Origin: Carnimonas nigrificans ATCC BAA-78
GTDB taxonomy: Bacteria; Pseudomonadota; Gammaproteobacteria; Pseudomonadales; Halomonadaceae
Reading direction: 5' to 3'
Length of the DNA: 64,000 bases
Assembly: GCF_000526695.1 (NCBI RefSeq)
Contig: NZ_JAGO01000018.1
Location: 1-64,000 of the forward strand
Positions within the stretch are counted from its first letter, which is position 1; every line of letters starts with the position of its first letter. A model generated the notes under the pieces. The model saw only the letters and a program-made list of their open reading frames with translations, searched no databases and was not told the DNA's origin. Of this stretch, positions 7,422 through 16,201 are shown piece after piece. A program made the translations under genes and the position numbers.

Positions 7422-7884
7422 TACTCGCGGCGCTCCTTGCGGCCAGGACGCGGTGCGTCCATTCGATTATGGCATCACGATCACGCTGACCGTGCGGCAT
7501 CTGTTCTATTTTAAGCAGTGGGTACGGTGATTCGAAGAAGGCAGCCATGCGCCTTACCGCCCCGCAGTAGTGCTCAGCTCCCCACTGTGTTTCACCGGTG
7601 CCGAACACAGCGGTATGGCGGGGCTTGCCCACCTGCTGATACAGCTCGGCGATAAATTCCTTCATTTCAGGCGGGGTGCGCCCATAGTTGTGCGACCAGG
7701 AGCCCAGCAGATACAGATCAAACTCGGCTTCCTCAAAAGGCTCGGGAACGACATCCTTCAACGACTCGATAGTGACGAACACCGCCGTGACAGAGTGCCC
7801 TGCCCCTTCCGCCTCATGCTGGATCAGCGCCGCTACCTCGCGGGTATTGCCGCTTAGCGAGTCATACGCCAGCAGGATTCTCAT
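7393..7884 (-). CDS. Flavodoxin-like protein linked to ribonucleotide reductase
   Basis: This 163-residue flavodoxin-fold protein has an FMN phosphate loop near the N terminus (DSLSGNTREVA, residues 8-18). Later loops GSWSHNYGRTPPE and GTGETQWG fit the flavin-ring contacts. The ATG at 7884 has AGAGGGA upstream; the longer reading from 7917 lacks this. It stands where some nrd clusters carry nrdI, the flavodoxin that activates the metal-radical cofactor, but NrdI is usually shorter, so I call it flavodoxin-like. It could reduce the NrdB cofactor or another oxidoreductase. Confidence 0.8.
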   Translation of the reverse strand: MRILLAYDSLSGNTREVAALIQHEAEGAGHSVTAVFVTIESLKDVVPEPFEEAEFDLYLLGSWSHNYGRTPPEMKEFIAELYQQVGKPRHTAVFGTGETQWGAEHYCGAVRRMAAFFESPYPLLKIEQMPHGQRDRDAIIEWTHRVLAARSAASNEHCRDHIR

Positions 7885-8041
7885 CACTGATCCCTCTTGC
7901 CGATCCCTTTTTACCAATCCCTTTTACCCAAGGGAGCTACGTGCCTTCGTTACTTCCGCCAATCGACTCACGCTGGCATCGCCTGGCGATACATCAATAG
8001 GCATGAAAAATCAGAGACAGCGTATGAACACGCCTCGCTCC

Positions 8042-9097
8042 TCAGAGGTCGTCAAAACCGTTATCCAGATTGGTCTTCTTGTAGCTTGAGTTACGCATTT
8101 CAAAGAAGTCGGTTTTGGTTTCGGTAAAGTTGTCAGCGTAGGCTTTGATCCAGGGCATCACGTTCTCATTGCTCTGGCTGTATATCTTCTCGATGCCGAG
8201 CATGCCTGCCATTTTATTGGCACGGTACTTCACATAGGTAATCATCTCGTCAACGTCGATGCCTTCGATGCCGTCAAGCACCTCCGCTGACCAGTTGGTT
8301 TCCAGCTCAATCGCGTGCTGGAACGCCTTGTGGGTGTATTCGGTGATCTCTTCACCCTGCAAGAACTGGTTCTCACCGATAATTGCGCGGATCAGCTCAC
8401 TGATGAACTTGGAGTGCGCCAACTCATCGCGGTTGATAAAGCTGATGATTTTACCGGTGCCGGTCATGCGGTTTTGGCGCACCAGGTTGTAGAAGTACGC
8501 GAAGCCTGAATAGAAGTTGATGCCCTCAAGAATAGAGGACTGAATCAGCGACTTGACCAGATTGATCGGCGTTTTATCGAGCATGAAGTCGTTGTATGAC
8601 TGCATGATCGGCTCGTTACGCTTGATAATCGTGGGATGGGTACGCGCCAGCTCGAACACGCGGTTCTGGTTCTGCAAATCGGTAATGGAGGCGAGCACAT
8701 AGGAGTAACTTTCGTTATGAATCACCTCCTGCTGACCGATGATAGCCGCATTCGCGTGCGCCGCGGGGTCGGTGATGTACTCGGCCACGTTATAGATGAA
8801 ACGCGTTTGCGGAGAATCCAGGGTAGCCAGCAATCCGATGATCGAATCGTAAGCGTTCTTCTCACGCGCCGACAGCTCGCCGTACTGCTTGGCATCCCCT
8901 TTCATATCAACTTCGTCGGGAATCCAGTAGTTGGTCGATAGCTCTTTATAGGCTCGGTAGAACGAAGGGTATGGAATATCGTTCCAGTTGAGCACACCGC
9001 TCGCCTTGCCATTGATGATGCCAGTGGCGCGGTTGGGGTTAAGCGGTTCGAGAATTTTGATGCGATCGAGCTGCGAGCTAGCGTTTTCAGTGGTCAT
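8042..9097 (-). CDS. nrdB: Class I ribonucleotide reductase, beta subunit
   Basis: This 351-residue radical-generating subunit has diiron or dimanganese ligands at Asp94, Glu124, His127, Glu191, Glu225 and His228. They appear in the motifs TLDSPQTR, QEVIHNESY and RDELAHSK. The radical tyrosine is Tyr131 (E-x2-H-x3-Y), so this is not a tyrosine-free subclass. The sequence differs clearly from the standard Escherichia coli NrdB and looks closer to versions common in Gram-positive bacteria and phages; that is my impression, not a search result. The start at 9097 gives MTTENASSQL. Confidence 0.92.
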   Translation of the reverse strand: MTTENASSQLDRIKILEPLNPNRATGIINGKASGVLNWNDIPYPSFYRAYKELSTNYWIPDEVDMKGDAKQYGELSAREKNAYDSIIGLLATLDSPQTRFIYNVAEYITDPAAHANAAIIGQQEVIHNESYSYVLASITDLQNQNRVFELARTHPTIIKRNEPIMQSYNDFMLDKTPINLVKSLIQSSILEGINFYSGFAYFYNLVRQNRMTGTGKIISFINRDELAHSKFISELIRAIIGENQFLQGEEITEYTHKAFQHAIELETNWSAEVLDGIEGIDVDEMITYVKYRANKMAGMLGIEKIYSQSNENVMPWIKAYADNFTETKTDFFEMRNSSYKKTNLDNGFDDL

Positions 9098-9323
9098 GAA
9101 AAAGTGATCCGTTGGAAACAGCAACAGTGCCAAGGCGATGCCGGCACTGAAGAGATGGTGTCAAAAATGAATACGAGCAATGCCCCATTATGGCGGCGTC
9201 CTGATGACACATGGCTCATGACAGAGCGAAGGACGCACTACCTGATGGGTAAAAACCGGTTCGAGCATCAGGCAGAAAAACTGCGCTGCCGGGTCAGGCA
9301 AAGCGCAGCCATAAGCGTAAACA

Positions 9324-9358
9324 GCGCGGCTCGTCTAGTAATTACTAGTTGGCCGCGC
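9324..9358 (-). other. Hairpin between nrdA and nrdB
   Basis: In the 276-bp gap between nrdA and nrdB an inverted repeat GCGCGGC/GCCGCGC encloses a perfect 14-bp palindrome (CTAGTAATTACTAG, 9335-9348). It starts 16 bp after the nrdA stop and could be a partial terminator, an RNA-processing site or an mRNA stabiliser that sets the alpha to beta ratio. No T run of note follows. Confidence 0.5.
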
Positions 9359-9373
9359 CTTTGCTCCACTCCG

Positions 9374-11710
9374 TTAGCTGGAGCACCATTCGCATTCTTC
9401 GATATCCATGTCGTTGGAACGCACGTAGTAGGTGGTTTTCAGCCCTTCCTTCCACGCGGTCATATGCAGATCGAGCAGTGTGCTGGCGCGAATACTGCTG
9501 GGCACATAGAAGTTGAAGCTGATCGACTGGTCAACGTGACGCTGACGGCGGCCGTTCTGGCGCACGCTGGCAAACTGGTCAATCTTGTAAGCGCCCTCTT
9601 CGTAGAACGAGTAGGTATCCACCGAGAGATCGGGGGCGACGACCGGACGGCGATAGTCTTTCTTCTCTTCGTAATAGAAGACGCTGTAAATCGGGTCAAT
9701 CGACGCAGTAGAGCCGGCAATCTGGGCGGTACTCATATTCGGCGCTACTGCCAGCAGGTACGCATTGCGCACGCCAAATTCAGCCACATTGGCCGCCAGT
9801 GTTTGCCACTCACTGCTGTCGTAATGACGACGCTCGAAGTATTCACCGGTATGCCAGTCGCTGCCCTTGAAGACCCTATAGGTGCCCTTCTCTTTCGCCA
9901 GCTCCATGCTCGCCTTGATGGCAAGGTAGTTGATGCGCTCATACAGCCCGTCGCAATACGCTTCCGCTTCCGGCGAGTTCCAGGTAATGCCCTTGAGCGC
10001 CAGCAGGTGGTGCCAGCCAAAGGTACCGAGGCCAATAGCGCGATATTTGCGGTTGGTAATCGTGGCCTGCGGCACGGGCAGTGAGTTGAGATCAATCACG
10101 TTATCGAGCATGCGCACTTCGATATTAATCAAGCGCTCAAGCACATCTTCATCCATCAGGTCTTCCGGCTCTGCGGTAACTGCGCGCCCCAGGTTGATGG
10201 AAGAGAGGTTGCACACCACGAAATCGCCCGCTTGCTTGGAGGTCACGATCTGATCGCCACTGATCACTTCCTGGATCATGCGCGTCGGGCTCATGTTCTG
10301 CAGGATCTCGGTGCACAGGTTACTGGAGTAGACCATGCCTTCATGCTTGTTCGGGTTCATGCGATTGACTTCATCGCGGTAGAACATGAAGGGGTTACCG
10401 GTTTCCAGCTGGCTGATCATGATGCGCTTGAAGATATCAATCGCCTTGACGATCTTGCGGCTGATGCGTTCGTCGGCCACCACTTCTTCGTACTTCTCGC
10501 GGAAGCTACCTGAGCCACGCTTTTCGTCGAAGAAGTCCTGAAGATACCAGCCTTTTTTCTCTTTCACTTCGTGCGGATCGAACAGATACCAATCACCGCG
10601 GCTTTCCACTTTTTCCATGAAAAGGTCGGGCAGGCAGACGGAGATAAATACGTCGTGGGCACGCAGGCGCTGATCGCCATTGTTCAGGCGCAAATCGAGG
10701 AACGCTTCGATATCGCGATGCCATACGTCGAGATAGACCGCGATGGCGCCTTTACGCTGTCCCAGCTGATCGACGCTGACCGCCGTGTTATTCAGCTGCT
10801 TGACCCACGGCACCACACCGCCGCTGGAGTTGGGCACGCCACGAATGGAGGAGCCAGAGCTGCGCACGTAGCCCAGGTAAGCGCCTACGCCACCGCCGTG
10901 CTTGGACACACGCGCAACGTCAGTGTTGCTGTCGTAGATACCCTGAAGGCTGTCGTCCACGGTGTCGATGAAGCAGCTTGAGAGCTGACCGCCGATTTTA
11001 CCGGCATTGGCCAATGTCGGCGTTGCAACGGTCATGTAGAGGTTGGAGAGTGCCCAATAGGCTTCCTTGACCAGCAGCATACGCTTGTCGCGCGGTTTCT
11101 CGTCCTGCATCAGATAGAGGGCGATGGTCAGCCAGCGCTCCTGCGGCAGCTCATACACATTACGGGTGTGGTCAGTGGCCAGATAGCGGGTGGCCAGCAG
11201 GTAAAGGCCGTTATACGCGAACAGCTTGTCACGCTCAGGCTCAATCATTTTGCCCGCTTCGACCAGCTCATCCTTCGAATAATTGCGCAGAATGTCGCCC
11301 GAATAGATACCGCGTTCGCCCAGACTCTCCTGTAGACCAACGTAAGAGCCGTACTTGTCGTCGTCGTTGTAAAAGCGGTTTTTACTCGCCTTCTTGTACA
11401 GACGATTCAGATAGAGGCGCGCTGCAAACTTTTCCCACTCAGGGGTTGCCACATCCGTGCGCGATTCGGCCTCACGGATGAGATGGCTGACCATATCATC
11501 AGCAGCAATCTGCTCCTTACGCTCGATGAAACTGAACACCTTGCGCTTGTAGTCAGTAATATCGAGATCAGGAAATTCGCTGTGTACGCCATCCAGATAG
11601 CGCTCAAGTCGTGCGCGCTCGTAAGGCATTTGCCGCTTGCCGCCATCCTTCACCACTACCGTAGAAAAAGTGAAGGTGTTCGTATTTTGCTCAACGGTAG
11701 TTGATGTCAT
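9374..11710 (-). CDS. nrdA: Class I ribonucleotide reductase, alpha subunit
   Basis: This catalytic subunit converts ribonucleoside diphosphates to deoxy forms. It is 778 residues. An N-terminal ATP-cone (VVVKDGGKRQMPYERARLER and following) predicts allosteric activity control by ATP/dATP. The active-site cysteines are in QLSSCF, NLCTEI and FVVCNLSSIN, and the C-terminal tail ends CEWCSS, the redox pair that relays electrons from thioredoxin. The chosen ATG at 11710 (MTSTTVEQ) gives the natural N terminus; 11752 is an upstream in-frame start. It is followed by nrdB, a flavodoxin and a thioredoxin-like gene on the same strand. It lies behind DnaA boxes and a NrdR box. Confidence 0.94.
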   Translation of the reverse strand: MTSTTVEQNTNTFTFSTVVVKDGGKRQMPYERARLERYLDGVHSEFPDLDITDYKRKVFSFIERKEQIAADDMVSHLIREAESRTDVATPEWEKFAARLYLNRLYKKASKNRFYNDDDKYGSYVGLQESLGERGIYSGDILRNYSKDELVEAGKMIEPERDKLFAYNGLYLLATRYLATDHTRNVYELPQERWLTIALYLMQDEKPRDKRMLLVKEAYWALSNLYMTVATPTLANAGKIGGQLSSCFIDTVDDSLQGIYDSNTDVARVSKHGGGVGAYLGYVRSSGSSIRGVPNSSGGVVPWVKQLNNTAVSVDQLGQRKGAIAVYLDVWHRDIEAFLDLRLNNGDQRLRAHDVFISVCLPDLFMEKVESRGDWYLFDPHEVKEKKGWYLQDFFDEKRGSGSFREKYEEVVADERISRKIVKAIDIFKRIMISQLETGNPFMFYRDEVNRMNPNKHEGMVYSSNLCTEILQNMSPTRMIQEVISGDQIVTSKQAGDFVVCNLSSINLGRAVTAEPEDLMDEDVLERLINIEVRMLDNVIDLNSLPVPQATITNRKYRAIGLGTFGWHHLLALKGITWNSPEAEAYCDGLYERINYLAIKASMELAKEKGTYRVFKGSDWHTGEYFERRHYDSSEWQTLAANVAEFGVRNAYLLAVAPNMSTAQIAGSTASIDPIYSVFYYEEKKDYRRPVVAPDLSVDTYSFYEEGAYKIDQFASVRQNGRRQRHVDQSISFNFYVPSSIRASTLLDLHMTAWKEGLKTTYYVRSNDMDIEECEWCSS

Positions 11711-11912
11711 GGCGTAATGAGATCCTGTAAATCGAGTACTGGCTAGGCACACTGCGGCGTGGCGTCAGAGGTCGTAGCGAGGTTATGGGACAAGCGCCGA
11801 CGTCGGTAAAGAAACACTAAAAAAGACCGAATCCGAGCTTGACAAACAACGTCGACAGCGCTTGTGTCTTGATCGCCCAGATACCAGATATGGTAATGAA
11901 ATCTGCCGCCCA

Positions 11913-11928
11913 TCACAATATGTAGTAT
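11913..11928. promoter_or_regulatory. NrdR box
   Basis: TCACAATATGTAGTAT matches the 16-bp NrdR consensus ACACWATATNTWGTGT at 14 positions, including the whole core CWATATNTWG. NrdR is the ATP/dATP-sensing repressor of nrd genes. Confidence 0.65.
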
Positions 11929-12077
11929 CGCGACGGAAGGTAATGCTAAATAATGTAACTATCCACAGCGTATTTCCTGCCACTTCACTGCAACTCCCGC
12001 TGTCATGCGCCATGGTTCTTGGCATGTTCCAAAACGCCCTATTGTTACCCACCTTTTATTCCAGCTTTTGAAACACC

Positions 12078-12098
12078 TAATCCACAGGGTTATCCACA
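12078..12098 (+). promoter_or_regulatory. Pair of DnaA boxes
   Basis: TAATCCACA (12078-12086, one mismatch) and a perfect TTATCCACA (12090-12098) lie 3 bp apart in the same orientation. A third related nonamer, CTATCCACA, is at 11959-11967. They probably bind DnaA for control of nrdA; an origin is unlikely because no dnaA, dnaN or parAB genes are near. Confidence 0.6.
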
Positions 12099-12212
12099 GA
12101 TAGAATTGATTAATGGCAAGCCGATCGGTTTGAACAAAGGAGTCATTGGAAAGCGAGCAAGATGGTGCGTGGGAAGAGATAGCGTGATCGCTTTTCACCG
12201 CTACCGGCCAAT

Positions 12213-12237
12213 AAAAACCCCGGCGCATGGCCGGGGT
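12213..12237 (-). terminator. Terminator of the APC permease gene
   Basis: There is a minus-strand stem ACCCCGGC/GCCGGGGT-type with five T after it, 31 bp beyond the permease stop codon. Confidence 0.8.
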
Positions 12238-12267
12238 AGGGAGTACGGGCTTCAAGCCAGGAAGAAG

Positions 12268-13668
12268 CTACTCAAGATTCTCGGTGCGAGCATGGCGCTG
12301 CGAGTACGTGAAGTAGAACAGCAGCCCCACCAGCATCCATATGATGAACGCAACCCACGTCAGCCAGGCCAGGCTAAAGGCCAGAATCAGGCAGATGAGA
12401 ACCGATAGCGGTCCCAGCACAAACGGCATCGGCATTGAAAACGAGCGTTTGATGTCCGGGCGACGCAGGCGCAGTACCGGCACCGCGACTGACATCAGAA
12501 TAAAGGCCATCAGCGTGCCCATGTTAATCAGCTCTGCCAGGGTGCCGAGCGGCACAATCCCAGCGATCAGCGCGGCCAGAATACCCAGTCCCCAGGTAGA
12601 CGTCACCGGAATCTGACGGTCATTTACCTTGGAGAGCACGGGCGGCAGCAGGCCATCGCGTGACATCGCGAATACCAGACGAGTCAGGCCATATGTCATC
12701 ACCAGAATAACGGTAAGCATGCCGAGAATGGCTGCGATATTCACCAGATAGAACAGCCAGGTGACACCGGTACGCGAAATGACCAGCGCAATGGGGTCGT
12801 CTACGCCCACGAACTGGGCAAACGGCACAATACCGGTGGAGACCAGCGCTACCGACGCATACAGTACCGCACAGATAGCCAGCGAGCCGAGCAACCCGAC
12901 CGGCAAGCTGCGCTGCGGATCGCTGACTTCCTCGGCGGAAGACGAGACGGCATCGAAGCCAATAAAGGCAAAAAACGCCAGCGCTGCACCGCTTACAATG
13001 CCTGACACACCGAAGGGCATGAAAGGCGTGAGGTTTTCAGGCTTCACATACCAAACGCCCACGATGACCACCATCAGCACCACGGCTACCTTGATCAACA
13101 CCAGCAGGTTGTTGAAGCGCTTGGACTCACGGATACCGAGTGAAAGGATCGTGGTAATGAACAGCATCACCAAGCAGGCCGGCAGGTTAAACAGGGTTTG
13201 CTCACCGTTGGCGTTGATACCCGGAGCGCTGGTCAGCATGGCAGGCAGATGTATTCCCAACCCGCCTAGCAGCGACTGAAAATAGCCCGACCACCCGACT
13301 GACACAGCCGCCGAGGCCAGCCCGTATTCAGCAATCAAGCTCCAGCCCACGACCCAGGCCGCAATTTCACCCAGCGTGGCATAACTATAGGTGTAACCGG
13401 AGCCAGCCACCGGAATCATTGATGCGAATTCAGAATAGCAGAGCGCTGCAAGCGCACAGGCCGCAGCAGCCAACAGAAACGAGAGCGCCAGTGCAGGCCC
13501 TGCACGTTCCGCACCTAATCCAGTAACAACAAAAATGCCTGTGCCGACCATGGCTCCCAGCCCAAGCAACACCAGATCCGTGGTTGTTAGCACTTTCTTA
13601 AGCTGAGCGCCCTTTCTGGCATTGGGGCCTACCATTGTTTCTATTCTTTTTCGGCGTAATAAATTCAT
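12268..13668 (-). CDS. Amino-acid permease (APC superfamily, CAT/YfnA type)
   Basis: This 466-residue integral membrane protein has about twelve hydrophobic helices. The first contains GLGAMVGTGIFVVTG, the glycine-rich substrate loop of APC permeases. YSEFASMIPVAGSGYTYSYA and FFAFIGFDAVSSSAEE are family-typical of the cationic amino acid transporter subgroup. It probably imports an amino acid by cation symport or exchange; the substrate is not readable. The start at 13668 has a weak ribosome site, and Met12 (13635) is possible. It stands alone, flanked by the nrd control region and a 540-bp gap. Confidence 0.85.
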   Translation of the reverse strand: MNLLRRKRIETMVGPNARKGAQLKKVLTTTDLVLLGLGAMVGTGIFVVTGLGAERAGPALALSFLLAAAACALAALCYSEFASMIPVAGSGYTYSYATLGEIAAWVVGWSLIAEYGLASAAVSVGWSGYFQSLLGGLGIHLPAMLTSAPGINANGEQTLFNLPACLVMLFITTILSLGIRESKRFNNLLVLIKVAVVLMVVIVGVWYVKPENLTPFMPFGVSGIVSGAALAFFAFIGFDAVSSSAEEVSDPQRSLPVGLLGSLAICAVLYASVALVSTGIVPFAQFVGVDDPIALVISRTGVTWLFYLVNIAAILGMLTVILVMTYGLTRLVFAMSRDGLLPPVLSKVNDRQIPVTSTWGLGILAALIAGIVPLGTLAELINMGTLMAFILMSVAVPVLRLRRPDIKRSFSMPMPFVLGPLSVLICLILAFSLAWLTWVAFIIWMLVGLLFYFTYSQRHARTENLE

Positions 13669-14202
13669 TGATGTTCCACGCTCGATTCCTGCGTTCCTTG
13701 ATTCGGTTTAACCATATTTTGCCCGTGCGGCAACGACTACCTGCCACTGCACGGCAATTTACCGGCAGAGAACCACCACAAAGGGAATGGCAAGAAGTAG
13801 CCATAGAAGGCCAACTGGCGACAGTCGCAGCGAGCACCGTGTAGTGCTAGTTGATATTTTAGCCGCAGCGTGCACTGCCGCCAGCTTACCACTGCTTTAA
13901 TTCTACTGTCGCTTGTTGGACTGAAATAACCTTCCCGATAGATGCAGGAAAAGAGCCGATATCATGCGGCCTATTTCCCTGGGAAGCCTGAAATATTGGG
14001 AAGAAGGCTCTCCTGCCAGACTGTGGATAAGCCTCCGGATAACCGTGAATCAAGCACTTACCGCATGCTGCGAATTAAGCTCCATCATTCCATCGAACGC
14101 TGCCGCATAGCGTTGTAGCGCGAATGGTTGTCACGCTAAAGCTTTCTGGTTTTGATTCCCCAATATCCGGGTTGGACATAGGCAGGCCGCTCAGACAGAC
14201 CC
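13669..14202. other. Intergenic region between the permease and metK
   Basis: No gene is supported in this 534-bp stretch; the short ORFs lack ribosome sites and coding pattern. It must hold the permease promoter. A perfect DnaA nonamer on the minus strand (TGTGGATAA, 14022-14030) is the only motif I can name, and one such site may be chance. Confidence 0.5.
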
Positions 14203-14208
14203 AAACAC

Positions 14209-14238
14209 AATGGCCCCACTCACCAGAGCGGGGCCATT
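14209..14238 (-). terminator. Terminator of metK
   Basis: A perfect 9-bp inverted repeat AATGGCCCC/GGGGCCATT with a 12-nt loop, 24 bp after the metK stop. The following minus-strand sequence is only moderately T-rich. Confidence 0.7.
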
Positions 14239-14261
14239 ATTATGCGGCTGAAGTCGCCGGA

Positions 14262-15482
14262 TCAGATACCAGCGCTTTTACGCAACGCCTCGGCTTTGTC
14301 CACTTTCTCCCAAGGGAAGGCGGTGAAAGTTTCGGACTGACGCTCGCCCTGAGTATCAACCCACTCATAGGTGTGCTCGAAAGGCTCGCGACCAAAGTGG
14401 CCATAGGCGGCAGTCAATTGATACATCGGGTGCAGCAGATCAAGCATCTTGGTGATCGCATAGGGGCGCAGGTCAAAATGTTCGCGCACCAGCTCGATAA
14501 TGCGCGCATCAGAAACCTTGCCGGTGCCAAAGGTATTGACGGACACCGATGTCGGCTCGGCCACACCGATGGCGTAGGAGACCTGAATTTCACAGCGATC
14601 GGCAAGCCCTGCGGCTACCAGGTTCTTGGCTACATAACGGCCTGCATAGGCAGCACTGCGGTCAACCTTGGAGGGGTCCTTGCCAGAGAACGCTCCACCG
14701 CCGTGACGCGCCATGCCGCCGTAAGTATCCACGATGATTTTGCGGCCTGTCAGACCGGCATCGCCCACCGGGCCACCGATCACGAACTTGCCTGTCGGGT
14801 TGATATGGAAGCGCGTATTCTCGGTAATCCACTCAGCCGGCAGCACGTCACGAATAATCAGCTCTTCTACCGCTTTTTTAAGCTCATCCAGCGAGACACT
14901 GTCATCATGCTGAGTAGAGAGCACGACAGCATCGACGGCATTTGGCTTGCCATCTTCGCCATAACTGAAGGTCACCTGACTCTTGGCATCAGGACGCAGC
15001 CAGTTCAGCGTGCCATTCTTGCGCAGCTCTGACTGGCGCTGCACCAAACGGTGAGCGTAGTAGACCGGCGCCGGCATATAGGTGTCGGTTTCATTGGTGG
15101 CGTAACCAAACATCAGCCCCTGGTCACCCGCGCCCTGGTCTTCAGGCTTGGCGCGGTCAACGCCCTGGGCGATGTCCACACTCTGCTTGCCGATCATGTT
15201 AAGCACGCCACAGGTATCGCCATCAAAGCCTACCTGCGATGAGGTATAGCCGATATCGGTAATAACCTTGCGCACCAGCTCTTCAAGATCGACCCAGGCG
15301 TTGGTGGTAATCTCGCCCGCCACGATAGCAACGCCCGTTTTAACGAGGGTCTCACACGCTACGCGCGCTTGTTTGTCGCGTGCAATCAACGCATCCAGTA
15401 CAGCATCGGAAATCTGATCGGCAATTTTGTCCGGGTGCCCCTCAGACACAGACTCAGACGTAAACAGAGAATACTCACTCAT
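14262..15482 (-). CDS. metK: S-adenosylmethionine synthetase
   Basis: MetK makes S-adenosylmethionine from methionine and ATP in the cytosol. The protein is 406 residues. The ATP-binding motif GHPDK is at 15-19. [12 protein letters not shown] (methionine and ATP contacts) and the P-loop-like [16 protein letters not shown] are both intact. The start at 15482 ([10 protein letters not shown]) matches the family; the reading could extend to 15533 but lacks support. It is divergent from tkt across a 719-bp gap, an arrangement shared with pseudomonads. I found no SAM or SAH riboswitch in its leader. Confidence 0.97.
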   Translation of the reverse strand: MSEYSLFTSESVSEGHPDKIADQISDAVLDALIARDKQARVACETLVKTGVAIVAGEITTNAWVDLEELVRKVITDIGYTSSQVGFDGDTCGVLNMIGKQSVDIAQGVDRAKPEDQGAGDQGLMFGYATNETDTYMPAPVYYAHRLVQRQSELRKNGTLNWLRPDAKSQVTFSYGEDGKPNAVDAVVLSTQHDDSVSLDELKKAVEELIIRDVLPAEWITENTRFHINPTGKFVIGGPVGDAGLTGRKIIVDTYGGMARHGGGAFSGKDPSKVDRSAAYAGRYVAKNLVAAGLADRCEIQVSYAIGVAEPTSVSVNTFGTGKVSDARIIELVREHFDLRPYAITKMLDLLHPMYQLTAAYGHFGREPFEHTYEWVDTQGERQSETFTAFPWEKVDKAEALRKSAGI

Positions 15483-16201
15483 TAAATTCTTCGCCCTTAT
15501 GTGGTTGTTAGCTAGATGATGCGGGGTGCACACAAGACGTGCTTAAGCACTGAGCGCTTTAGAGCAGGCAGCCTAACGATGGCAAGAGGAACAAGAGTGA
15601 TCCAGAAAATCCACTGGCAAGCTGTGCTCAATAGAGATGGTTGTGGGTCGCCATCCATACGCACTCTAACATCATTGATAGTGGCGCCAGAGTCTACACC
15701 CAGCGCCAAAATGTGCCTAGCATGCGAACGGAATGAGGTTATTCATCGAGGTTGTCAGCTTTCTGGAAATATTACATTTTCTGGAGCGAATAGCGCGCGT
15801 TTTACCCTGCTTTTTCTCTGTCATTTCTCTTTTACTGCTCATGCGCCCTTCCCTCTTCTCACACCCGACGCGTAAAAAGAGTTGAAAAGAGCAACAGGGA
15901 GACGCATCAATAAGGGAGACGCTCAGCCATCAAGAGCGGGCCAGGTCGGTAGGTAAAAGTGACGATCGCGTGAAAATCGCCTTGGAAGCTACACAGTCAC
16001 GACATTCACCTCTATTCTAGTAAAACTTGATCGACTCGGCAGTGCCGCGGGTTTCAACGCCTGTGAGCACCTCTTTGATCAGCCCTGACACCAAAGGCCC
16101 ATGGTAACCTGCGGCAAAATTGCGTAAGTTTACTAACCAAACCGATCATTGGTGCAGAGCCTCATTCGTCACTCACTGTGAATATCAGGAGTTTGTAAGT
16201 C
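15483..16201. other. Long divergent intergenic region metK/tkt
   Basis: This 719-bp stretch holds no convincing gene. The longest reading, 15516-15875 plus, begins inside the metK leader, has no ribosome site and atypical composition. It must contain both promoters. A clear AGGAG ribosome site lies just before tkt (16190-16194). No riboswitch or operator was recognised. Confidence 0.5.

Larger units (their letters stand above)
11711..12210 (-). promoter_or_regulatory. Control region of nrdA
   Basis: This is 500 bp without a gene. It holds one strong NrdR-type box (11913-11928), a possible second very weak one around 11883-11898 with centres about 30 bp apart, and three DnaA-box-like nonamers (11959-11967, 12078-12086, 12090-12098). 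The combination is what is known upstream of nrdAB in Escherichia coli: NrdR repression and DnaA control linking dNTP supply to replication. I could not place a single convincing core promoter. Confidence 0.6.

Noticed and set aside
9104-10084. 326-residue open frame antisense to nrdA/nrdB gap and nrdA
   Set aside because: Shadow frame; overlaps the NrdA C terminus with its CEWC motif.
12078-12098. Possible replication origin from clustered DnaA boxes
   Set aside because: Only two or three boxes, no AT-rich unwinding element and no dnaA/dnaN or par genes nearby; nrdA control explains them.
14022-14030. Perfect single DnaA box downstream of metK
   Set aside because: One nonamer is expected by chance; no other evidence.
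14124-15032. 302-residue open frame antisense to metK
   Set aside because: Shadow of metK, no ribosome site, no family features.
15483-15720. SAM or SAH riboswitch upstream of metK
   Set aside because: No recognisable conserved core of a known SAM/SAH class was found by eye.
15516-15875. 119-residue plus-strand ORF in the metK/tkt spacer
   Set aside because: No ribosome site, atypical amino-acid use, overlaps the metK leader.
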